Shown here one piece after another: positions 15,673-22,962 of a stretch of DNA of 22,962 bases (positions within the stretch are counted from its first letter, which is position 1; each line of letters starts with the position of its first letter). The notes under the pieces are model-generated. The model was not told the origin of the DNA and did no database searches. It saw nothing but the letters and a program-made list of their open reading frames with translations. The stretch spans positions 1 through 22,962 of the forward strand of contig CAJOLO010000004.1 of assembly GCA_905235345.1 (NCBI GenBank), written 5' to 3'. Made by a program: the position numbers and the translations under genes. The DNA is from an uncultured Lachnospiraceae bacterium (lineage in GTDB: Bacteria > Bacillota > Clostridia > Lachnospirales > Lachnospiraceae).

Positions 15673-16113
15673 TCACAATCTAAGATACTGAATCATTCCG
15701 GGACCCAGTTCATCAGTAGGTCTTGCAATAAACCCATGTTCTTCATAAAAATGCTGACGCCCCTTAGCACACATAAGGCATAACATCATCTCGGTATCTG
15801 GTTCTCCTATACTTTTCACAAAATCTGTTAGTGTATTAAGTATCAATGAACCAATACCTTTTTTCTGATATTCCGGAATAACTATAAGATCTTGAACATA
15901 ACAAATTACCGAACCATCTCCAACAAGCCTGCCCATTCCTATAAGTCTTGCTTTATCTCCGGTAATTTCATAGGCACCCACTTTATATAAGCTATTTTCA
16001 AGTGCCTTTGCCGCCTGCAAATGCGACAACTTTTTCCAATTAACAGCCTTACGAATCTCCAGATATTCTTCAAGGCTAATTTGATTAATTCTTAGTGATA
16101 TATCCGTTTCCAA
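15673..16113 (-). CDS. GNAT family N-acetyltransferase
   Basis: 146 residues. The acetyl-CoA-binding core is plain: YVQDLIVIPEYQKKGIGSLILNTL (Q/RxxGxG/A loop in QKKGIG), and a late YEEHGFIARP segment matches GNAT motif B. The substrate cannot be told from sequence. The only useful in-frame start is TTG at 16113; a closer ATG is out of frame, and the AAAGGG upstream is rather far away, so the start is less certain than the rest. It lies between hisF and the lipoprotein gene on the same strand. Confidence 0.87.
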   Translation of the reverse strand: METDISLRINQISLEEYLEIRKAVNWKKLSHLQAAKALENSLYKVGAYEITGDKARLIGMGRLVGDGSVICYVQDLIVIPEYQKKGIGSLILNTLTDFVKSIGEPDTEMMLCLMCAKGRQHFYEEHGFIARPTDELGPGMIQYLRL

Positions 16114-16142
16114 TTTATCATATTTCCCTTTTCAACATATAT

Positions 16143-16170
16143 TAAAATAATAACATAATAAACTATGTTA
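16143..16170 (-). terminator. Weak hairpin at the hisF stop
   Basis: TAACATA and TATGTTA (7 bp, 6-nt loop) begin at the hisF stop codon and are followed on the minus strand by TTATTTTAAT. It is AT-rich with one G-C pair, so it is weak at best; it may partly separate hisHF from the GNAT gene. Confidence 0.35.
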
Positions 16171-16929
16171 CATTCTGACAGGAATTTCCCTATCGTTAAG
16201 GTATTGTTTTAGCTTCATTATCTCAAGCTCTTTATAATGAAATAGTGATGCCGCAAGTGCTGCGTCAGCATTCCCTTTTGTTAATGCATCATAAAAATGT
16301 TCCTCTTTACCGGCACCACCTGAAGCTATTACCGGAATTGAAACTGCATCACTTATAGCTCTCGTAAGTTCTATATCATATCCTGCCTTTGTACCATCGC
16401 AATCCATACTTGTGAGCAGTATTTCACCGGCACCTGACTTTTCAGCCTTTACAGCCCATTCAATCGCATCAAGACCAACATCTATTCTTCCGCCGTTTTT
16501 ATATACATTCCAGCCACTTCCGTCATCACGCCGCTTGGCATCAATCGCAACAACAACACACTGACTTCCGAACTTATCAGCAGCCTCACTTATAAGCTCC
16601 GGGCGATTTATTGCAGCAGAATTGACAGATATCTTATCGGCACCTTCTCTTAAAATTGCCCTGAAATCATCCACTGTACGGATTCCTCCTCCAACAGTAA
16701 ATGGTATGAACACTGTCTCAGCCACTCTTCTTACCATATCAATAACAATATTTCTCGCATCAGAGGATGCTGTTATATCAAGAAACACAAGTTCATCAGC
16801 ACCTGCTGTATCATAAGCTTTTGCAACTTCTACAGGATCCCCTGCATCCTTGAGATTAACAAAGTTAATTCCTTTAACAACCCTTCCTCCCGTAACATCA
16901 AGGCAGGGAATAATTCTTTTTGTATGCAT
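16168..16929 (-). CDS. hisF: Imidazole glycerol phosphate synthase cyclase subunit HisF
   Basis: With HisH it converts PRFAR and glutamine-derived ammonia into imidazole glycerol phosphate and AICAR, joining histidine and purine synthesis. It is a (beta/alpha)8 barrel of 253 residues, the normal length. Catalytic Asp11 (PCLDV) and Asp130 (AIDAKR) are in place. Phosphate-binding loops VGGGIRT and ASGGAG are intact. ATG at 16929 after AAGGAG with 7-nt spacing. It is 20 bp downstream of hisH, clearly an operon. The remaining his genes are not in the window. Confidence 0.98.
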   Translation of the reverse strand: MHTKRIIPCLDVTGGRVVKGINFVNLKDAGDPVEVAKAYDTAGADELVFLDITASSDARNIVIDMVRRVAETVFIPFTVGGGIRTVDDFRAILREGADKISVNSAAINRPELISEAADKFGSQCVVVAIDAKRRDDGSGWNVYKNGGRIDVGLDAIEWAVKAEKSGAGEILLTSMDCDGTKAGYDIELTRAISDAVSIPVIASGGAGKEEHFYDALTKGNADAALAASLFHYKELEIMKLKQYLNDREIPVRM

Positions 16930-16949
16930 TTTTTTACTCCTTCAAAATC

Positions 16950-17570
16950 CTACTTACTGCCTCGTGGCACTTTAATAAAATTATCCAATATTGCCAGCCC
17001 CACACTACTGCTCTTTTCAGGATGGAACTGACATGCAAATATATTATCCTTCTCAACACTTGCGTGTATCTTCACGGAATACTCTGTTGTTGCAGCAACC
17101 TCATTCTCGTTATCAGCCTTAAGATAATATGAATGCACAAAATACACATAAGGATCGGATGTTATCCCCTGAAACAAGGTTGCACCGTCCTTAACCTTTA
17201 ATGAATTCCATCCCATATGAGGAATCTTAAGTCCCGGTGCATCAGGTATCCTTAATATCTTACCCTTCATAATTCCAAGCCCCGATACTCCTGGTGATTC
17301 TTCGCTGCTCTCATACAAAAGTTGAAGTCCTAAGCATATACCAAGAAATGGTATACCCTTATCTGCAACATCATATATTGTATTTACAAGCTTATATTCA
17401 TTTAATTTATTCATTGCATCGCCAAAACTTCCCACACCGGGAAGTATTACACTTTCACTGGCAAGAATTTCATCTCTGTCTCTGGTAATAACCGCAGACT
17501 TTCCAAGATATTCAACAGCCTTTTCCACGCTTTTAATATTGCCTGCATCATAATCTATTATTGAAACCAT
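16950..17570 (-). CDS. hisH: Imidazole glycerol phosphate synthase glutaminase subunit HisH
   Basis: Class I glutamine amidotransferase supplying ammonia to HisF. The catalytic triad is visible: Cys79 in FLGICLGLQLL, His183 and Glu185 in QFHPEKSS. The oxyanion-region PGVGSFG and the late FVHSYY block are standard. Its 206 residues match the family. ATG at 17570; its AAGGAG site is formed by the last codons of the upstream 640-residue gene, whose stop is 6 bp before the ATG. hisF follows. No T-box or attenuator precedes it; expression appears tied to the upstream membrane-protein gene. Confidence 0.98.
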   Translation of the reverse strand: MVSIIDYDAGNIKSVEKAVEYLGKSAVITRDRDEILASESVILPGVGSFGDAMNKLNEYKLVNTIYDVADKGIPFLGICLGLQLLYESSEESPGVSGLGIMKGKILRIPDAPGLKIPHMGWNSLKVKDGATLFQGITSDPYVYFVHSYYLKADNENEVAATTEYSVKIHASVEKDNIFACQFHPEKSSSVGLAILDNFIKVPRGSK

Positions 17571-17576
17571 ATATTA

Positions 17577-19499
17577 TTACTCCTTTTCATCAACACCTGT
17601 ATATTCCTCAATGGTTTTCATATAATCATAATCATTCATATCGTTTATTTCCAGTGCACGCTCAACCGTAATACCATAATTTTGCTGCAAAGCATTCTGA
17701 ATCTGTGAAAACGAATAATCAATATCACTTACAATATCAAGTTCCATAGCCTCGTCATAATACTCGTAATATTTATCTACTCCGCGAAGCAAAGAATCAA
17801 GTGCTTTCTTCTGTCTTCCAAGCTTCATGTTATTCTCATAACCCTCATAAAGTCGTTCGACATACATTACAGTGTATATACGATCCTTTAACTCCTTATC
17901 TTTCTCCTTTACATCTACGCCTTTGATTTCATCATAAGCCTTATGATATTTCTGACTTGCAAAATAATTGGTCGCATTCTCGATTGCAAGTTTGTAATTA
18001 AAATCAACGCTTGACAGATAGAAAAATCCCACACCGCCTAAGAACAATGAAAAAATAAATATAACCGCAGGCTTATTTAATTTCTTCTCCGGCTCTGCAT
18101 TCGCTTCCAATGCAGCCTTCTTGTTAGCCTTTTTTTCAGCCTTAACTCTTGACTTCTCATCGGCAGCACGTTTCTTATCGGCATCCTTCTTATTCTTTTC
18201 AGCTTTATCATTCTCAGCCTTAGCTTTTTTCGCTTCCGCAGCAGCCTCTTTCTTTGCTTTCTTTGCCGCCTTCTTCTCCTCTATAGCTTTAAGCTCCTCT
18301 TCGGTCGGCTCATCATCCTCATCCGGAGGTCCGAATAAAATCTCCATGAATGATCTTTTTTTCTTCTTTGGCTTTTCAGTTATATCCTGTATATCTTCAA
18401 GCCCTTCCAACGCCGATGTATCCGGTTCAGAATTCTCAGAAGCTTCACCGGCTTTGGCCGAATCAATATCGGATGTGGATTCACCGCTTTGTTCATCCAA
18501 TCCTAACATTGCAAAAAGATCATCTTCGGAACCCGAATCATCTTCACTTCCATCAGACTTATCTGATGAATGATCATTCTCTTCATTATCCACAGAATCT
18601 TCTTCGCTCAACATATCATCCAAAGATTCATGATCGTCATTGTTCTCCCCCGCAATAGAATCACTGTCGGAAATATCCTCTGAAGATGTCAAGGCATCAT
18701 CTAATACGTTATCCGAATCACCGGTTTCATTACCACTTGTATCTTTATCTGTATCACCGGTTTCATGACCATTATCATCCTTTTCTGTATCATCCTGAAA
18801 ATCATCCGCAAGTAAACTGTCAAGAAACGAATCTGCATCAAAATTATCCTCATTTAAATCATCTGCTGCACCATTTATATCGTTATCGTTTTTTTCATTC
18901 TCGACAATACTGTCTGAACCGGACAAAACTCTTTCCTCATTCTGATCACTTGAAACATCGTTACTCTCTTTAATTGCATTATCAAAGTTATCTAAAGCTG
19001 ACGAATCCGATGCATTAGTAAAATCCGTATCAGTTCCCATACTGCCTTCTAACCCGGTATCATTACCGGCATCCTCTGATATATCTGAAGTTTCACCAAA
19101 CTCTTCAAAGGAAGGTATTTCCATATTCCCATCAAAATTCCTAAGCAAATCATCAAAATCCGAATCAGAAATTTCATCACTAAGCTTGGTTATATCTAAG
19201 TCATCAAAATCCAAATCTGCAAAATCAAGGTCTCCAATATCCAAATCCGCAAGATTGTCAAGCTGGTCTAATTCTTCTATCTGATCTTCAGAAAAATCAA
19301 TATCTGCCTCAGGAGTTCCTTCCTCTGCGTCCTGTTTCAGATCCATGTCAAATAATTCATCACTTGAAACAGTATGCTCCAGGGTATGTTCATCCTTCTC
19401 TTTTCTGATCTGTTCATCAATCTCTTCTTCTATGCTATTATCAATCTCTTTATCTAATGAAAATTCGTTCAATAGATTGTCAAGATAATTTTCATCCAT
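17577..19499 (-). CDS. Large charge-segregated single-pass membrane protein, unknown function
   Basis: 640 residues in four zones. Zone 1 (1 to about 370) is extremely acidic Asp/Glu/Ser and probably disordered, with short LDxxDLDF-type repeats near residues 80-105. Zone 2 (about 375-470) is a Lys/Ala-rich basic helix (EEKKAAKKAKKEAAAEAKKAK). Zone 3 (about 477-494) is one membrane helix (AVIFIFSLFLGGVGFFYL). Zone 4 (about 495-640) is a Tyr-rich helical domain resembling TPR-like hairpins. The charge pattern suggests an acidic cytoplasmic tail, with the C-terminal domain outside. No enzymatic motif is seen. ATG at 19499 after GGACGGGG; promoter TTGTTA/TACAAT upstream. It is translationally linked to hisH, but a role in histidine synthesis is not implied. 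Confidence 0.75.
   Translation of the reverse strand: MDENYLDNLLNEFSLDKEIDNSIEEEIDEQIRKEKDEHTLEHTVSSDELFDMDLKQDAEEGTPEADIDFSEDQIEELDQLDNLADLDIGDLDFADLDFDDLDITKLSDEISDSDFDDLLRNFDGNMEIPSFEEFGETSDISEDAGNDTGLEGSMGTDTDFTNASDSSALDNFDNAIKESNDVSSDQNEERVLSGSDSIVENEKNDNDINGAADDLNEDNFDADSFLDSLLADDFQDDTEKDDNGHETGDTDKDTSGNETGDSDNVLDDALTSSEDISDSDSIAGENNDDHESLDDMLSEEDSVDNEENDHSSDKSDGSEDDSGSEDDLFAMLGLDEQSGESTSDIDSAKAGEASENSEPDTSALEGLEDIQDITEKPKKKKRSFMEILFGPPDEDDEPTEEELKAIEEKKAAKKAKKEAAAEAKKAKAENDKAEKNKKDADKKRAADEKSRVKAEKKANKKAALEANAEPEKKLNKPAVIFIFSLFLGGVGFFYLSSVDFNYKLAIENATNYFASQKYHKAYDEIKGVDVKEKDKELKDRIYTVMYVERLYEGYENNMKLGRQKKALDSLLRGVDKYYEYYDEAMELDIVSDIDYSFSQIQNALQQNYGITVERALEINDMNDYDYMKTIEEYTGVDEKE
17580..17585 (-). 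promoter_or_regulatory. hisH ribosome binding site inside the upstream gene
   Basis: AAGGAG is built from the last Lys and Glu codons of the 640-residue gene, directly before its TAA (17577-17579), nine nt from the hisH ATG after the stop. Termination and initiation are thus within reach of one ribosome, indicating translational coupling. Confidence 0.75.
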
Positions 19500-19542
19500 A
19501 AAGACACCCCGTCCTTAAATATAATAATGCACAAACATTGTT

Positions 19543-19571
19543 ATTGTATCACACCTTTTGAAATTTAACAA
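19543..19571 (-). promoter_or_regulatory. Sigma-A-type promoter for the 640-residue gene and hisHF
   Basis: Minus strand: TTGTTA (19566-19571), 17-bp spacer, TACAAT (19543-19548). The predicted start near 19536 gives a leader of about 36 nt. It lies back to back with the plus-strand promoter of the DUF6465-type gene. Confidence 0.65.
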
Positions 19572-19607
19572 GAAACATCCATATAATACACGAAAGAATT
19601 TTAGGGA

Positions 19608-19636
19608 TTGCTTTTTATTTTCATTTATTATATATT
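19608..19636 (+). promoter_or_regulatory. Sigma-A-type promoter for the DUF6465-type gene
   Basis: TTGCTT (19608-19613), 17-bp spacer, TATATT (19631-19636), followed by a leader of about 30 nt with AAGGAGG. The AT-rich context makes the exact -10 less certain. Confidence 0.55.
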
Positions 19637-19672
19637 ATACATATCTGAAAGAATCATAAGGAGGATATAATT

Positions 19673-19873
19673 ATGAAATCTACTTTGTATATTGAGTATC
19701 AGGAAAAACAGTTAGATGAAAAAGATTTAGTAGCAAAAGCAAAGAAGATATGGACAGATAAAGGCAAAAAAGTATCTGAACTGTCATCTTTGCAATTGTA
19801 TGTTAAACCTGAAGAGAATACAGTATATTGTGTATTCAACGATGATGAAAAAGGTGAGTTTTATTTAGATTAA
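19673..19873 (+). CDS. DUF6465-type small conserved protein
   Basis: 66 residues. The pattern K(Q)LDEKDLVAKAKKIWTDKGKKVSELSSLQLYVKPEENTVYCVFND with an acidic end (EKGEFYLD) matches the small proteins grouped as DUF6465 in Clostridia. That match is from memory of the family. Function is unknown. It is a soluble alpha/beta protein with no motif for catalysis. ATG at 19673 with a strong AAGGAGG site eight nt upstream. It is a stand-alone transcript between two opposed minus-strand operons, ending in a strong bidirectional terminator. Confidence 0.82.
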   Translation: MKSTLYIEYQEKQLDEKDLVAKAKKIWTDKGKKVSELSSLQLYVKPEENTVYCVFNDDEKGEFYLD

Positions 19874-19919
19874 TTCATCAATAGTTTGTGTTTTTGTTAA
19901 GATTCCTATTCAGATATCT

Positions 19920-19962
19920 AAAAACTAACAGGGAGCGGTATATCTGCTCCCTGTTAGTTTTT
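19920..19962. terminator. Strong bidirectional terminator between the DUF6465-type gene and cheV
   Basis: A 17-bp perfect stem, AAAAACTAACAGGGAGC with GCTCCCTGTTAGTTTTT, and a 9-nt loop. The A/T flanks form the U-run in both directions. It ends the plus-strand gene about 46 nt after its stop and the cheV transcript 12 nt after its stop. Confidence 0.93.
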
Positions 19963-19973
19963 CTTTAATAGTC

Positions 19974-20903
19974 TTAAATCTCTTCCTCTAATGGTTTCCT
20001 TCCGTTAACAATAAGATCATCAATCACTCCAACCAATTGTCCGATCTCAGGTTTCGAAATCTGAGCATCTGCGCCTAACTTTACTCCCTTTCTCTTCATA
20101 TCATCATTGATAAGCGAAGAAAAAATAATAACAGGCAGATGTTCTAACGCTTCATCACTGCGAATCAGACGTATAAGCCTATGACCATCCATCTGAGGCA
20201 TTTCAATATCTGTAATAACACATTTTACTCCGTAACCAACACCATTATTCTTTTTAAGTTGTTGAAGCTTTTCCCAAGCCTCCTCGCCGTTGGTAAAAGA
20301 ATGTATATTGGTGTAACCTGCTGTATTAAGTGCATCTTTAACCAATTTAGAAAGCATAGGTGAATCTTCAGCAAACACAATAGGAGCATTGTTACGATCT
20401 CTCTCTCCAAGCTGTTCAATCTGAGAAATCTTAAGACTTGTTTCAGGGCAAATCTCTTCAACAATCCGTTCAAAATCCAATACAATAATAAGATTCTCAA
20501 GTTTCTTAATTATCCCTGTTGCAATTCCGGCTCCCGGAGCATTAACAGTATTATCCGGCTTAACAATATCCTGCCAGGATACACGATGAATCCCGAGAAC
20601 CTGATCAACCTCAAAAGCAATATTAAGATTATTGAAATTGGTGATTATAAGCATCTTCCCCTTCTGCCCATCAACCTCTTCAAATCCCAAAGCTCTTACA
20701 AGGTTAATTACCGTGATGATTGTATCACGCGGCATAAAAATACCCTCAATGCATGGATGAGAATTAGGAATAGGTGTAATGTCTGTCATAGTAAGAATCT
20801 CTCTTACTTTAGCAACATTAATGCCATAATGATTACCACAAATGGTAAATTCCAATACTTCTAATTCATTCGTCCCACTCTCCAACAAGATATTAGTATC
20901 CAT
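19974..20903 (-). CDS. cheV: Chemotaxis coupling/adaptation protein CheV (CheW-receiver fusion)
   Basis: 309 residues. The CheW-like domain (about 12-155) links chemoreceptors to CheA. The C-terminal receiver domain (about 173-300) has the acidic pair E179/D180, the phospho-acceptor Asp232 in VITDIEMPQMDG, Ser262/263 and Lys284 in QISKPE. In Bacillus, phosphorylated CheV takes part in adaptation. The frame can extend to an ATG at 20924; I chose 20903 because AAGGGGG lies nine nt upstream and the length then matches the roughly 303-residue family. No other chemotaxis gene is in the window. It is downstream of the lipoprotein gene on the same strand and may also have its own promoter. Confidence 0.95.
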   Translation of the reverse strand: MDTNILLESGTNELEVLEFTICGNHYGINVAKVREILTMTDITPIPNSHPCIEGIFMPRDTIITVINLVRALGFEEVDGQKGKMLIITNFNNLNIAFEVDQVLGIHRVSWQDIVKPDNTVNAPGAGIATGIIKKLENLIIVLDFERIVEEICPETSLKISQIEQLGERDRNNAPIVFAEDSPMLSKLVKDALNTAGYTNIHSFTNGEEAWEKLQQLKKNNGVGYGVKCVITDIEMPQMDGHRLIRLIRSDEALEHLPVIIFSSLINDDMKRKGVKLGADAQISKPEIGQLVGVIDDLIVNGRKPLEEEI

Positions 20904-20948
20904 AAATACATACCCCCTTAACATTATATTCCTTAATTATTATAAGAA

Positions 20949-20977
20949 AAAATAGATTATATTAATATAATTATCAA
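20949..20977 (-). promoter_or_regulatory. Possible promoter for cheV
   Basis: Minus strand: TTGATA (20972-20977), 17-bp spacer, TATTTT (20949-20954), predicted leader about 39 nt. The spacer contains the palindrome TTATATTAATATAA. The -10 is poor and the region very AT-rich. I see no sigma-D (TAAA/GCCGATAA) promoter. Confidence 0.4.
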
Positions 20978-21003
20978 AAGGAACATCTAAAAAGCTATAT
21001 TCA

Positions 21004-21801
21004 TTATAAGATATTAATTACATTCTCCGAATCATTATATTGTACTTTAAGAACCATAGAGTCTAGCTTGTCCTTCATATTATCAGATATCTGAAAAACC
21101 AAAACTCCCTCTTGTGCCTCACCGGGAGAAAGAACCGCCTCCATTGTGCCAAGATCATTCATAAGTATTGTAAGCATTGGATTAGCTGCATTCTTATTAT
21201 TACATACAATCTTGTAATCCACATTCTCATCAAGCAATGAGAAACTTACACCATCTTCAGAAATATCAGCGACATTAAATCGAAGTACCAAAAGCTGATA
21301 ACCTTCTGAAGCATCTAAATAAATAAACTCTCCATCAGCATCTGTTGCGGGATAATGATCTGTGATGATATAATCCTTATAAGTAATTGAAACCCCATCC
21401 AAACCAATCACTCTGGCAATATCATATTCACCCGATTCCGAAACAGTACCGGTATCTGTTAAGCCGTTATCATCTATCTGACTGTTTAACTTATGTCCAT
21501 TGTCATCTTCAGATGTATCCATACTCTGTTCCACAGATAAATCCTCCGTTGTAGCTCCGACAGATGACGTTACATCACCATTAATATCATCTACGGCGTT
21601 CTCGTCGATCATCTCCTGTTCAATCTTCTCTCCTTCCTCAAGTCGATCGGCATGATGATTATCATACTTCAGCAAGAGATCAGCCGCATATTCGGCGATA
21701 AGAACAGTCTCGGAATCAGTAAGCTCAATGACATCGGCACATCCGGTAAGACTTATACATATTATGAATAACGTGATCAAAGATATATATTTCTTTGACA
21801 T
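21004..21801 (-). CDS. Secreted lipoprotein of unknown function
   Basis: 265 residues from the ATG at 21801, preceded by AGAGGGAA; the longer frame from 21819 lacks a site. Signal peptide with lipobox SLTGC, modified Cys21. Immediately after it comes ELTDSETVLIAEYAADLLLKYD, a membrane-proximal helix I have seen in many Lachnospiraceae lipoproteins. Then a disordered acidic linker (about 50-130), and a beta-rich C-terminal domain (about 130-265) of DUF4352-like character (YQLLVLRFNVADIS...VLSPGEAQEGVLVFQIS). It sits between a sensor kinase and cheV, so a signalling or sensing link is possible but unproven. It has its own promoter 50-90 nt upstream. Confidence 0.8.
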   Translation of the reverse strand: MSKKYISLITLFIICISLTGCADVIELTDSETVLIAEYAADLLLKYDNHHADRLEEGEKIEQEMIDENAVDDINGDVTSSVGATTEDLSVEQSMDTSEDDNGHKLNSQIDDNGLTDTGTVSESGEYDIARVIGLDGVSITYKDYIITDHYPATDADGEFIYLDASEGYQLLVLRFNVADISEDGVSFSLLDENVDYKIVCNNKNAANPMLTILMNDLGTMEAVLSPGEAQEGVLVFQISDNMKDKLDSMVLKVQYNDSENVINIL

Positions 21802-21861
21802 AATATTCCCTCTATTCATATAATTAATTATATAATAATATTATTTAAATATAACAATACC

Positions 21862-21890
21862 ATTTTAACATGAAATCACACATTCTTCAA
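21862..21890 (-). promoter_or_regulatory. Sigma-A-type promoter for the 265-residue lipoprotein
   Basis: Minus strand: TTGAAG (21885-21890), 17-bp spacer, TAAAAT (21862-21867), predicted start near 21855, leader about 54 nt. A perfect inverted repeat abuts the -35 box. Confidence 0.6.
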
Positions 21891-21906
21891 CATTTTTCGA
21901 AAATGT
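21890..21906. promoter_or_regulatory. Palindrome beside the lipoprotein promoter
   Basis: ACATTTT (21890-21896), TCG, AAAATGT (21900-21906): a 7-bp inverted repeat touching the -35 box. An alternative pairing, ACACATT (21878-21884) with AATGTGT (21902-21908), overlaps it. It may be an operator, possibly for the partner response regulator, or the end signal of the kinase mRNA. No T-run supports a terminator. Confidence 0.4.
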
Positions 21907-21924
21907 GTAGATACAATATATTGT

Positions 21925-22962
21925 TCACGATATTTTCGTATTGTGGTTTACTGTCTCAAGTTCAAAATAAAATACCACGCCATCATCCTTATTATAAGCA
22001 CCATAATCTCTGCCATGAAGTTTCATAGTTGCTGCCACAATCGACAGACCAATACCGCTTCCTCCATACTCACGAGTTCTTGCCTTATCAACTTTATAGA
22101 ATTTAATCCATATCTTTGAAAGTTCATCTTCAGGAATATGACTACCTTCATTGAATACATTAACACGGAGAATATCTCCCTTATCTTCTATGGAAACTCT
22201 TATTATACCTCCGTTAGGTGAATAATGAATTGCATTAGTAAGATAATTAGAATAAACCTCTTCTATCATAAACTCATCTCCCCATACAAACAAAGGATTA
22301 TTATATGGGAATATTAATTGCTGCTCATTCTGCTTGATTAAAATATTAGACGAATTATTGATATTATTCATCAATTCCACAAGATCAAAACGTTCCATAT
22401 TAATCTTATCCGTTCCAAATTCAAGTTCATTTAGAGCCATCAATTTTTTGACCATTGCGTTCATTCTGTCAGCTTCATCCATAATAACTTCACAATAGAA
22501 TTCTCTACTTTCAGGATCGTCAGATATATTTTCTTTCAGTCCCTCAGCATATCCCTGTATCAATGCAATTGGTGTTTTTAATTCATGGGAAACATGAGAA
22601 AGAAATTCCTTTCTCATCTCATCTATCTGATTCTTCTCTTCGATATCCTTAGACAACTTGATATTGGCAGTTTTAAGTTCAGAAATTGTGTTCTCCAATT
22701 CCCTTGACATTGAATTAATACTTTTACCAAGTTCACCAATCTCATCTTTATGCTTTGTGTCAACTCTTGTATCAAAATCCAGCTGTGACATCTTTTGAGC
22801 CGCTATAGCCATCTCATGAATAGGCTTTACATAGAAGCTGCTTGCTATAAACATTGCTATACATCCTATTATTATTGCAAAAAATCCCACATATGAATAT
22901 AACCTTAATGTAACTGTAACATTATCATTAAGCCTGGCAACAGATGATCGCATTGCAATAAG
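21925..22962 (-). CDS. Sensor histidine kinase (5' end missing)
   Basis: The frame is open to the right edge (codons for L-I-A precede the first visible Met at 22953), so the N-terminus, probably a first membrane helix and an extracellular sensor, is outside. Numbering from that Met: second membrane helix about 20-41; HAMP about 42-95; HisKA with FLSHVSHELKTP, phosphorylated His123; HATPase with Asn240 in the N-box (NYLTNAIHYSP), the variant NEGSHIPEDEL segment, FYKVDKARTREYGGSGIGLSIV and the ending FYFEL. All kinase motifs are intact. The partner response regulator would be expected just beyond the right edge. Signal and targets unknown; the lipoprotein directly downstream is a candidate target or sensor. 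Confidence 0.93.
   Translation of the reverse strand, partial: LIAMRSSVARLNDNVTVTLRLYSYVGFFAIIIGCIAMFIASSFYVKPIHEMAIAAQKMSQLDFDTRVDTKHKDEIGELGKSINSMSRELENTISELKTANIKLSKDIEEKNQIDEMRKEFLSHVSHELKTPIALIQGYAEGLKENISDDPESREFYCEVIMDEADRMNAMVKKLMALNELEFGTDKINMERFDLVELMNNINNSSNILIKQNEQQLIFPYNNPLFVWGDEFMIEEVYSNYLTNAIHYSPNGGIIRVSIEDKGDILRVNVFNEGSHIPEDELSKIWIKFYKVDKARTREYGGSGIGLSIVAATMKLHGRDYGAYNKDDGVVFYFELETVNHNTKIS

Noticed and set aside
18121..18573. 150-residue plus-strand frame rich in Ser/Ala/Phe
   Set aside because: It is the antisense shadow of the Lys/Ala/Glu- and Asp-rich part of the 640-residue gene; low-complexity coding makes long opposite frames.

Overview
The window is AT-rich, with frequent TTG/GTG starts and AGGAGG-type ribosome binding sites. 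Its gene set is typical of a low-GC, Gram-positive Clostridia, most likely Lachnospiraceae. It carries tmcAL, ylbJ, coaD, rsmD, recG, a divergent yloV/yloU-rpmB pair, ytfI-ytfJ, hisH-hisF and a DUF6465-type small protein. The spore-associated genes ylbJ and ytfJ point to a spore-forming ancestry. I see no phage, plasmid, insertion sequence, CRISPR array, rRNA or tRNA. It reads as a core chromosomal segment.

Layout. (1) 1-2225, plus strand: the 3' part of tmcAL, then ylbJ. (2) 2203-9079, minus strand: yloU-yloV(fakA-like), then recG with its own promoter, then rsmD, coaD and a long coiled-coil protein. The terminator of this last group lies inside the 3' end of the convergent ylbJ. (3) 9190-9527, plus strand: rpmB, with clear promoter and terminator, divergent from yloU. 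(4) 9528-9742: no plus-strand gene; it holds a decayed 60-bp tandem repeat. (5) 9743-19499, minus strand: reading with transcription, a large acidic/basic single-pass membrane protein coupled to hisH-hisF, a GNAT acetyltransferase, a DUF4352-like lipoprotein, a LysM protein, a rhomboid-fold protein without visible catalytic residues but with a C-terminal zinc-ribbon-like region, two proteins I cannot assign, ytfI, ytfJ and an unlisted 45-residue membrane protein. (6) 19608-19962, plus strand: a lone DUF6465-type protein ending in a strong bidirectional terminator. (7) 19974-22962, minus strand: a sensor histidine kinase (5' end outside the window), a lipoprotein with its own promoter, and cheV.

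Functionally the window mixes tRNA/rRNA modification, ribosomal protein L28, CoA synthesis, recombination, fatty-acid activation, histidine/purine linkage (HisHF) and spore-related genes with envelope and signalling proteins of unknown role. The best candidates for undescribed biology are the pseudo-rhomboid with its two unknown neighbours (11668-14418), the 640-residue charge-segregated membrane protein coupled to hisHF, the 45-residue membrane protein after ytfJ, and the 60-bp repeats. None of these adds up to a clearly new defence or mobile system; I regard the region as mostly conserved chromosomal backbone.
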